From Streptomyces sp. NBC_00483 (GTDB lineage Bacteria > Actinomycetota > Actinomycetes > Streptomycetales > Streptomycetaceae), in contig NZ_CP107880.1 in assembly GCF_036013745.1 (NCBI RefSeq), forward strand, positions 4,898,001 to 4,962,000: a stretch of DNA of 64,000 bases, read 5' to 3'. Every line of letters starts with the position of its first letter. The stretch's first letter is position 1. The notes below the pieces were generated by a model. It had not been told where the DNA came from, ran no database searches, and saw only the letters and a list, made by a program, of their open reading frames with translations. Positions 58,034-64,000 of this stretch are shown one piece after another. Position numbers and translations under genes: made by a program.

Positions 58034-59872
58034 ATGGGGCATTACAAGTCGAATCTCCGCGACATCGAGTTCAACCTCTTCGAGGTACTCGACCGCGACA
58101 AGCTGTACGGCACCGGACCGTTCGCGGAGATGGACGTCGACACCGCCAAGAGCATCCTCGAAGAGGTCACCCGCCTCTCCGAGAACGACCTTGCGGAGTC
58201 CTTCGCGGACGCCGACCGCAACCCGCCGGTCTTCGACCCGGAGACCAACACGGCGCCGGTCCCGGCCTCCTTCAAAAAGTCCTACCAGGCCTTCATGGAC
58301 GCCGAGTACTGGCGTCTCGGCCTGCCCGAGGAGATCGGCGGCACCACCGCCCCGCGCTCGCTCATCTGGGCCCACGCGGAGCTGATCCTCGGCGCCAACC
58401 CGGCGGTCTGGATGTACTCGTCCGGTCCCGCGTTCGCCGGCATCCTCTTCGAGGAGGGCAACGAGCAGCAGAAGAAGGCTGCCGAGATCGCCGTCGAGAA
58501 GCAGTGGGGCTCGACGATGGTGCTGACCGAGCCGGACGCCGGTTCGGACGTGGGCGCCGGCCGTGCGAAGGCCGTCGAGCAGGCGGACGGCTCCTGGCAC
58601 ATCGAGGGCGTGAAGCGGTTCATCACGTCCGGTGAGCACGACATGTCGGAGAACATCCTCCACTACGTCCTCGCCCGCCCCGAGGGCCACGGCCCCGGCA
58701 CCAAGGGCCTCTCCCTCTTCCTCGTCCCGAAGTTCGAGTTCGACTGGGAGACCGGCGAGCTGGGCGAGCGCAACGGCGTCTACGCCACCAACGTCGAGCA
58801 CAAGATGGGCCTCAAGGCCTCCAACACGTGCGAGATGACCTTCGGCGACCAGCACCCCGCCAAGGGCTGGCTGATCGGCGACAAGCACGAGGGCATCCGC
58901 CAGATGTTCCGCATCATCGAGTTCGCCCGCATGATGGTCGGCACGAAGGCGATCTCCACGCTGTCGACGGGCTACCTCAACGCCCTCGAGTACGCCAAGG
59001 AGCGCGTCCAGGGCTCCGACCTGGCCCGCAGCACGGACAAGACCGCGCCGAAGGTCACCATCACGCACCACCCGGACGTGCGCCGCGCCCTGATGACGCA
59101 GAAGGCGTACGCGGAGGGCATGCGCACGCTCGTCCTCTACACGGCCTCCGTGCAGGACGCGATCCAGGTCAAGGAGGCCGCGGGCGAGGACGCTTCGGCC
59201 GAGCACGCGCTCAACGACCTGCTCCTGCCGATCGTGAAGGGCTACGGCTCCGAGAAGGGCTACGAGCAGCTGGCCCAGTCGCTGCAGACGTTCGGCGGCT
59301 CCGGCTTCCTGCAGGAGTACCCGATCGAGCAGTACATCCGTGACTCGAAGATCGACACGCTCTACGAGGGCACGACCGCGATCCAGGGCCAGGACTTCTT
59401 CTTCCGGAAGATCGTCCGCAACCAGGGTGCCGCGCTGAACGCGCTCTCCGAGGAGATCAAGAAGTTCCTCGCCGTGGAGACCGGCGGCGAGGAGCTGACC
59501 GCGGCCCGCGAGACGCTCGCGAAGGCGGCGGGCGAGCTGGAGGCCATCGTCGGCCTCATGATCAACGACCTGGTCGCCACCGAGCAGGACGTGAAGTCGA
59601 TCTACAAGGTCGGCCTCAACACGACCCGTCTGCTGATGGCCTCCGGCGACGTGGTCGTCGGCTACCTGCTCCTCAAGGGTGCGGCCGTCGCGGCGGAGAA
59701 GCTCGCGGCGGGTGCCTCCGCCAAGGACGTGCCGTTCTACCAGGGCAAGATCGCCGCGGCGAAGTTCTTCGCGGCGAACGTCCTGCCGGGCGTGACGGGC
59801 GCCCGCAAGCTCGCCCAGACCACGAGCGAGTCCGGCGTGGACATCATGGACCTGGACGAGTCGGCGTTCTGA
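58034..59872 (+). CDS. Acyl-CoA dehydrogenase (long form)
   Basis: 612 residues from ATG 58034. FAD/substrate motifs: [11 protein letters not shown] near 180, then [17 protein letters not shown], and [43 protein letters not shown] near 425-460 with the catalytic-type Glu in YEGTTAIQ. The additional 150 residues at the C-terminus and N-terminal alpha domain are as in the FadE5/AidB-like long enzymes. Oxidises acyl-CoA to enoyl-CoA in fatty-acid degradation. A 14-bp hairpin ends the transcript. Confidence 0.93.
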   Translation: MGHYKSNLRDIEFNLFEVLDRDKLYGTGPFAEMDVDTAKSILEEVTRLSENDLAESFADADRNPPVFDPETNTAPVPASFKKSYQAFMDAEYWRLGLPEEIGGTTAPRSLIWAHAELILGANPAVWMYSSGPAFAGILFEEGNEQQKKAAEIAVEKQWGSTMVLTEPDAGSDVGAGRAKAVEQADGSWHIEGVKRFITSGEHDMSENILHYVLARPEGHGPGTKGLSLFLVPKFEFDWETGELGERNGVYATNVEHKMGLKASNTCEMTFGDQHPAKGWLIGDKHEGIRQMFRIIEFARMMVGTKAISTLSTGYLNALEYAKERVQGSDLARSTDKTAPKVTITHHPDVRRALMTQKAYAEGMRTLVLYTASVQDAIQVKEAAGEDASAEHALNDLLLPIVKGYGSEKGYEQLAQSLQTFGGSGFLQEYPIEQYIRDSKIDTLYEGTTAIQGQDFFFRKIVRNQGAALNALSEEIKKFLAVETGGEELTAARETLAKAAGELEAIVGLMINDLVATEQDVKSIYKVGLNTTRLLMASGDVVVGYLLLKGAAVAAEKLAAGASAKDVPFYQGKIAAAKFFAANVLPGVTGARKLAQTTSESGVDIMDLDESAF

Positions 59873-59897
59873 CGCTCCGCTGAACCGGTATGTGGCC

Positions 59898-59932
59898 AAG
59901 GCCCGTCGTCCCTTTCGCGGACGGCGGGCCTT
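59898..59932 (+). terminator. Terminator of the acyl-CoA dehydrogenase gene
   Basis: AAGGCCCGTCGTCC (59898-59911), loop CTTTCGC, GGACGGCGGGCCTT (59919-59932); one T-G pair in a 14-bp stem. Confidence 0.75.
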
Positions 59933-59980
59933 GCCCATGGCCACAGAGCGTGCCGTCGTCGGCAGCCACGGCCACCCGTA

Positions 59981-60014
59981 GTTGCGCGCACAGTTCCCCG
60001 CGCCCCTTTCAGGG
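59981..60014. repeat. Half copy of a common Streptomyces interspersed sequence
   Basis: GCGCACAGTTCCCCGCGCCC followed by CTTTCAGGGC is, from memory, one arm of a hairpin repeat (arm partner GGGGCGCGGGGAACTG) that recurs in Streptomyces intergenic DNA. Only one arm is here. Confidence 0.5.
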
Positions 60015-60062
60015 CCGCCGGAGGCAGGCCGATGGGGCCGCGCCCGACCAGAGGCACTGGCC

Positions 60063-60068
60063 TACCCT
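60063..60068 (+). promoter_or_regulatory. -10 hexamer TACCCT of the M18 gene
   Basis: TACCCT ends 6 nt before ATG 60075; leaderless start likely. Confidence 0.45.
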
Positions 60069-60074
60069 TGCCGC

Positions 60075-61373
60075 ATGAACACCGCCTCCCGCCCCTTCGA
60101 TCGCGGGCACACCGACGACCTGATGTCCTTCCTCGCGGCGAGCCCCACGCCGTACCACGCCGTGGCCAACGTGGCCGCACGCCTGGAGAAGGCGGGCTTC
60201 CAGCAGGTCGCCGAGACCGACGCCTGGGACGGCACCAGCGGAGGCAAGTTCGTCACCCGCGGCGGCGCCGTGATCGCCTGGTACGTGCCCGAGGGGGCCC
60301 GCGCCCACACGCCGTTCCGGATCGTCGGCGCGCACACCGACTCCCCGAACCTGCGCGTGAAGCCGCAGCCCGACATGGCGAGCAACGGCTGGCGGCAGGT
60401 CGCCGTGGAGATCTACGGCGGACCGCTGCTCAACTCCTGGCTCGACCGCGACCTCGGCCTCGCGGGCCGCGTCTCGCTGCGCGACGGCACCGAGCGCCTC
60501 GTGAACGTCGACCGCGCCCTGCTGCGCGTCCCGCAGCTCGCCGTGCACCTAGACCGCTCCGTCACGACGGACGGCCTGAAGCTCGACAAGCAGCGCCACA
60601 TGCAGCCCATCTGGGGCCTCGGCGGCGACGTCCACGAGGGCGACCTCATGGCCTTCCTGGAGGACGAGAACGGGCTCGGCCGCGGCGACATCACCGGCTG
60701 GGACCTCATGACGTACGCGATCGAGGCCCCCTCCTACCTGGGCCGCGACAAGGAGCTCCTCGCGGGCCCCCGCATGGACAACCTGCTGTCCGTGCACGCC
60801 TGCACCGCCGCGCTCGCCGAGGTCGGCAAGCAGGAGGACCTCCCGTACATCCCCGTGTTCGCCGCGTTCGACCACGAGGAGAACGGCTCGCAGTCCGACA
60901 CCGGCGCCGACGGCCCGCTGCTCGGGAACGTCCTGGAGCGTTCGGTGTTCGCGCGCGGAGGCTCGTACGAGGACAGGGCGCGCGCCTTCGCCGGCACGAT
61001 CTGCCTCTCCTCCGACACCGGTCACGCCGTGCACCCCAACTACGGCGAGCGTCACGACCCCACGCACCACCCGCGCGCCAACGGCGGCCCGATCCTCAAG
61101 GTGAACGTCAACAACCGCTACGCGACGGACGGTTCGGGCCGGTCCGTGTTCGCGGCGGCGTGCGACAAGGCCGGCGTGCCGTTCCAGTCGTTCGTGTCCA
61201 ACAACGCGATGCCGTGCGGCACCACGATCGGCCCGATCACCGCGGCCCGGCACGGCATCAAGACCGTCGACATCGGCGCGGCGATCCTCTCCATGCACAG
61301 CGTGCGCGAACTGTGCGGCGCCGACGACCCGTACCTGCTGGCGAACGCGCTGACGGCGTTCCTGGAGGGCTGA
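60075..61373 (+). CDS. M18-family aminopeptidase
   Basis: 432 residues from ATG 60075. Zinc ligands and catalytic residues are visible: VGAHTDSPNLRVKP (His/Asp), GPRMDNLLSVHA (bridging Asp), FDHEENGSQSDTGADG (Glu-Glu) and the final HSVRELCGADD. M18 enzymes are large cytosolic complexes that cleave acidic N-terminal residues. Length is typical (about 430). The small DUF6458 gene follows 97 bp later. Confidence 0.94.
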   Translation: MNTASRPFDRGHTDDLMSFLAASPTPYHAVANVAARLEKAGFQQVAETDAWDGTSGGKFVTRGGAVIAWYVPEGARAHTPFRIVGAHTDSPNLRVKPQPDMASNGWRQVAVEIYGGPLLNSWLDRDLGLAGRVSLRDGTERLVNVDRALLRVPQLAVHLDRSVTTDGLKLDKQRHMQPIWGLGGDVHEGDLMAFLEDENGLGRGDITGWDLMTYAIEAPSYLGRDKELLAGPRMDNLLSVHACTAALAEVGKQEDLPYIPVFAAFDHEENGSQSDTGADGPLLGNVLERSVFARGGSYEDRARAFAGTICLSSDTGHAVHPNYGERHDPTHHPRANGGPILKVNVNNRYATDGSGRSVFAAACDKAGVPFQSFVSNNAMPCGTTIGPITAARHGIKTVDIGAAILSMHSVRELCGADDPYLLANALTAFLEG

Positions 61374-61470
61374 ACGGGACCGCCCGCGCCAACAGCGGTG
61401 TGAGGACGAGGGGTTCGGGGGTACCCGGGCCCCTCAAGCATTTCCGTACACACAACAGGAGGCGGGCCTG

Positions 61471-61695
61471 ATGAACCTTGGGGGTTCCATCGTCCTGATC
61501 GCCGTCGGCGCGATCCTCGCGTTCGCGACCGACTGGCACATGGAGAGCGTCAACCTCGACCTGGTCGGATGGATCCTGATGATCGTCGGCCTGATCGGGG
61601 TCTTCGTGTTCCGCAGCATCGGCAAACGCCGGGGCCTGGTCCCGCCGGCCAACCACACGACCGTGATCGAGGACGAACGGGACCGTCACATCTAG
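61471..61695 (+). CDS. Small two-helix membrane protein (DUF6458-like)
   Basis: 74 residues from ATG 61471 with AGGAGG 9 nt upstream. Two helices: GSIVLIAVGAILAFATDW and LVGWILMIVGLIGVFVF, with an Asp/Val-rich loop between, then a polar tail ending VIEDERDRHI. This is the pattern of the actinobacterial DUF6458 family. Function unknown. Convergent with the NHL gene, 4 bp apart. Confidence 0.85.
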   Translation: MNLGGSIVLIAVGAILAFATDWHMESVNLDLVGWILMIVGLIGVFVFRSIGKRRGLVPPANHTTVIEDERDRHI

Positions 61696-61699
61696 CGCC

Positions 61700-63517
61700 C
61701 TAGGCGCCTTGGGCGTCCCGGTCGTCCATGCCGGCCAGCACCAGCGGCAGCCGCTCCGCCCCGCCCACGTCCACCACCACGACGGGTACGCCCCAGTCCT
61801 GCTGGTGGACGTGGCAGGCGGGGTACTCGTTCTCCGGGTCGTCGTCACAGGACGCCGCCATCGCCGATACGTGCAGCACGCCCTCGGTGACGGCGGGGTT
61901 CAGCGTCAGCCCGCGGGCCAGATCCGTGCCCGCGCCTGCCCCCGCCGCCAGCAGCTCGGGCGGCGTCGACGAGACGAGCAGCCGGGTGGAGGGACCGTAC
62001 CGGGTGTCGAGCTTCTGCCCGGCCGGCGCCTGGAAGACGACGTCCAACTGAAGTGTCCCGCCCGCGACTTCGGTCGCCGCGCGCTGCGTGCGATGCGCGA
62101 CGGACTCGACGCGCACGGCCTCCTCGGGGAGGCGCAGCCGGGTCAGCCGGTGCCGCGCGGACTCGACGACGACCACGTCCCCGTCGACGACGAGCGCGTC
62201 GCTCGGTTCCCTCAAGTCCGTTGCCAGCGTGGTGACTTGACCCGTCGCCGGGTCGTAGCGCCGCAGGGCGTGGTTGTACGTGTCCGAGACCGCGACCGAG
62301 CCGTCGGGCAGCGCGGTGACGCCCAACGGGTGCTGGAGCAGGGCCTGTTCGGCGTCACCGTCGCGGTGCCCGAAGTCGAAGAGCCCGGTGCCGACGGCGG
62401 TGTGCACGGCGCCGTCCCCGTCCACGTACCGCAACGCGCTGGTCTCGGAGTCGGCGACCCACAGCCGCGTCCCGTCCGGGGAGACGGCGAGGCCGGAGGG
62501 CTGGGCGAACCAGGCCTCGTCGCCGGGACCGTCCACCAGCCCTTCGTTCGTGGTCCCGGCCGCAACCGCGACCGTCCGCGTCTCGGGGTCGTACGTCCAC
62601 AGCTGGTGCACGCCCGCCATGGCGATCCACACCTTGCCCCCGAAGACGGCGACGTCCCAGGGGGAGGAGAGGTCGACGTCCAGGGCCGGGCCGCTGGTCG
62701 GGGAGCCCTGCCACCACTGCTTTCCGGTGCCGGCGAGGGTCGTGACGGAGCCGGTCCCGAGGTCCAGGGCGCGCAGCGCGTGGTTCACGGTGTCGGCGAC
62801 GACGACGGTGTTCTCATCGAGAAGGGCAAGCCCCTGCGGCTCGTTGAAGGAGTCGGCCCCGAAGCCGCGCTCCCCGCTGCCGAGCCGCCTGACGACGCTC
62901 TCCCCGTCGCCCTCCAGCTCCACCAGCTGATGCCGCGTCGTGTCGCTGACCAGGAAGTTCCCCGAGGGGAGCGCGATCGCCTTGCCGGGGAAGCGCAGGT
63001 CGGTCGCGACCGGTTCGGGCGCCACGTACGGCCCCTCGCCACGCCGCAGCGTGCCCTTCGCCGCGTGCTCCGCCTCCAACTCCTCGACCAGCGTCCCGAT
63101 CGCGTGCGCGTGCCCCTCACCGGCGTGCTGCGCGACGACATACCCCTCGGGGTCGATCACGACGAGCGTGGGCCAGGCGCGGACCGCGTACTGCTTCCAG
63201 GTGGCGAGCTCCGGGTCGTCGAGGACCGGGTGCTCGACTCCGTACCGCTCGACGGCGTCGACGACCGCCGCGTGCTCGGCCTCGTGCACGAACTTCGGCG
63301 AGTGCACCCCGATGATCACGACGGTGTCGCGGTGCTTCCCCTCCAGCTCACGCAGCTCGTCGAGGACGTGCAGGCAATTCACACAACAAAATGTCCAGAA
63401 ATCAACAATTACGATGCGGCCCCGCAGGTCCGCCAGGCCACTCAGCTTGCCGTCAGTGTTGATCCATCCACCCTTGCCCACCAGCTCAGGGGCCCGGACA
63501 CGTGCGCGCTTCGACAT
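61700..63517 (-). CDS. Thioredoxin-NHL propeller protein (NHLRC2-like)
   Basis: 605 residues from ATG 63517. Residues 1-155 form a thioredoxin-like domain with CCVNC at 44-48 (the NHLRC2-type CCxNC in place of CxxC). From about 170 to 480 a six-bladed NHL propeller repeats (FNEPQGLALLDENTVVVADTVNHALRALDL, FAQPSGLAVSPDGTRLWVADS, LQHPLGVTALPDGSVAVSDTYNHALRRYD). The C-terminal 100 residues form a beta domain with two extra Cys. No signal peptide. Family members in animals are of uncertain function; in bacteria they are uncharacterised. Confidence 0.9.
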   Translation of the reverse strand: MSKRARVRAPELVGKGGWINTDGKLSGLADLRGRIVIVDFWTFCCVNCLHVLDELRELEGKHRDTVVIIGVHSPKFVHEAEHAAVVDAVERYGVEHPVLDDPELATWKQYAVRAWPTLVVIDPEGYVVAQHAGEGHAHAIGTLVEELEAEHAAKGTLRRGEGPYVAPEPVATDLRFPGKAIALPSGNFLVSDTTRHQLVELEGDGESVVRRLGSGERGFGADSFNEPQGLALLDENTVVVADTVNHALRALDLGTGSVTTLAGTGKQWWQGSPTSGPALDVDLSSPWDVAVFGGKVWIAMAGVHQLWTYDPETRTVAVAAGTTNEGLVDGPGDEAWFAQPSGLAVSPDGTRLWVADSETSALRYVDGDGAVHTAVGTGLFDFGHRDGDAEQALLQHPLGVTALPDGSVAVSDTYNHALRRYDPATGQVTTLATDLREPSDALVVDGDVVVVESARHRLTRLRLPEEAVRVESVAHRTQRAATEVAGGTLQLDVVFQAPAGQKLDTRYGPSTRLLVSSTPPELLAAGAGAGTDLARGLTLNPAVTEGVLHVSAMAASCDDDPENEYPACHVHQQDWGVPVVVVDVGGAERLPLVLAGMDDRDAQGA

Positions 63518-63546
63518 GTCTCAAGACAACCACGGCACCCTGTGTC

Positions 63547-64000
63547 TCATTCCGCGCCGCACTTCTCGGCCCATTCGATGCGAAGCCTCTTTGCGGGGTC
63601 GAACCGTCGACCGCGGCCGTCCGCCTTCGTCACCCAGATCCGGTCGACCTCCGTGCTGAGCAGACTCCTGCGCCCTGGCACATCGATGCGATCCCACTGA
63701 TTGACGATCGCCTTCGGTGCCCGGCCGAGAAACGCATCGACAACAGCCCTCTCGACCGGCGTCGCCATGGCGCGCGCCCCTGGGCACACATGGCCGAGAC
63801 GCACGCCGTGACACACGTAGGAATGGCCGCTCATGCTCATCCGTGTACCGCACCCTTCGACGGCGCAGTACAGCAGCCCGGTCAGCAGATGGGCCGGTTC
63901 CCGGACCGGGAATTTCACCCCGTCCGCCCTTGTACGCGTCCTCGACGCGAAAGCAGCCACGATCACGTCCTGCTCTTGCACGGTGACGATGCCTTCCCCC
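63547..64000 (-). CDS. Serine recombinase, C-terminal part (5' end beyond the window)
   Basis: Open to the right edge on the minus strand; 151 residues are visible. PAHLLTGLLYCAVEGCGTRMSMSGHSYVCHG and the later CPGA give the recombinase zinc-ribbon (Cys-x4-Cys then Cys and Cys), followed by MATPVERAVVDAFL and a basic end (FDPAKRLRIEWAEKCGAE). This is the C-terminal region of large serine integrases of phages and ICEs. The catalytic N-terminus must lie beyond 64000, or the gene is truncated. GTG 63981 is not taken as the start because the frame continues upstream. Confidence 0.75.
   Translation of the reverse strand, partial: GEGIVTVQEQDVIVAAFASRTRTRADGVKFPVREPAHLLTGLLYCAVEGCGTRMSMSGHSYVCHGVRLGHVCPGARAMATPVERAVVDAFLGRAPKAIVNQWDRIDVPGRRSLLSTEVDRIWVTKADGRGRRFDPAKRLRIEWAEKCGAE

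Noticed and set aside
59873..60074. tRNA or small RNA gene after the acyl-CoA dehydrogenase
   Set aside because: Structure is explained by a terminator and a common repeat arm; no cloverleaf.

Overview
The window reads as chromosomal Streptomyces (or close relative) DNA. Base composition is very G+C-rich, third codon positions are almost always G or C, GTG and TTG starts are common, several exported proteins carry twin-arginine or lipoprotein signals, and the gene content is typical of the genus: an snpA-type protease, SpoIIE-type phosphatases, ParA/ParB, and large numbers of regulators. The metG, aspS, acyl-CoA dehydrogenase and M18 aminopeptidase neighbourhood together with a perfect parS site suggests the right half lies in the core chromosome, within reach of oriC; this placement is inference from memory of other Streptomyces maps. 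No rRNA, tRNA or CRISPR array was seen.

Layout. 0-3.6 kb: a surface-polysaccharide unit (NodB deacetylase fused to a GT2 synthase, like MatB of PNAG synthesis, coupled to an acyltransferase). 3.6-4.9 kb: a small accessory cassette (GntR regulator, two tiny proteins, Uma2-type protein). 5-7.5 kb: exported PL8 lyase. 7.5-21.6 kb: the corrin-ring half of cobalamin synthesis (cobN behind a B12 riboswitch; cobG-cobH-cobIJ; cobK; cbiD; cobM-cobL), interrupted by an SMI1/KNR4 gene and a toxin-antitoxin pair. 21.7-33.7 kb: VOC protein, membrane-anchored protein, subtilisin lipoprotein, divergent LysR/MFS pair, a second-type parA-parB pair, a double IclR regulator, a PP2C phosphatase, SDR, small membrane and SH3 proteins. 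33.8-38.3 kb: DrrAB-like exporter, membrane proteins, EEP nuclease-like protein. 38.4-42.6 kb: snpA protease with its divergent LysR activator, then a vWA protein with a roughly 500-residue Ala/Glu/Lys/Pro-rich linker. 42.8-64 kb: metG, an ABC exporter with adjacent two-component system, a secreted intradiol dioxygenase, aspS, a PAS-GAF-PP2C-HATPase phosphatase overlapping an AI-2E transporter at a parS site, pirin, SseB-like protein, acyl-CoA dehydrogenase, M18 aminopeptidase, a thioredoxin/NHL protein, and at the edge the C-terminal part of a serine recombinase.

How things fit together. Most cob genes here act in sequence from precorrin-2 to hydrogenobyrinate a,c-diamide cobalt insertion. 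The mixture of CobG (oxygen-dependent route) with CbiD (the family of the anaerobic route) is notable. Expression is probably sensed through the B12 riboswitch ahead of cobN, and cobG looks leaderless.

Most interesting signals: (1) a perfect parS palindrome lying in the antiparallel overlap of two genes, so that both proteins contain the same VSRET peptide; (2) two families of palindromic repeats inserted in frame inside coding genes (cobN, cobG, cobK, the IclR gene, the vWA gene), one family having arms that differ completely between copies yet keep pairing, with conserved TGGGCA motifs; (3) an 18-bp perfect TetR-like palindrome stranded between two convergent genes; (4) a 17-bp perfect hairpin at the start of the EEP gene; (5) heptamer tandem repeats directly before a toxin-antitoxin promoter; (6) at least seven genes with a -10-like hexamer 6-8 nt before the start codon, pointing to leaderless mRNAs.
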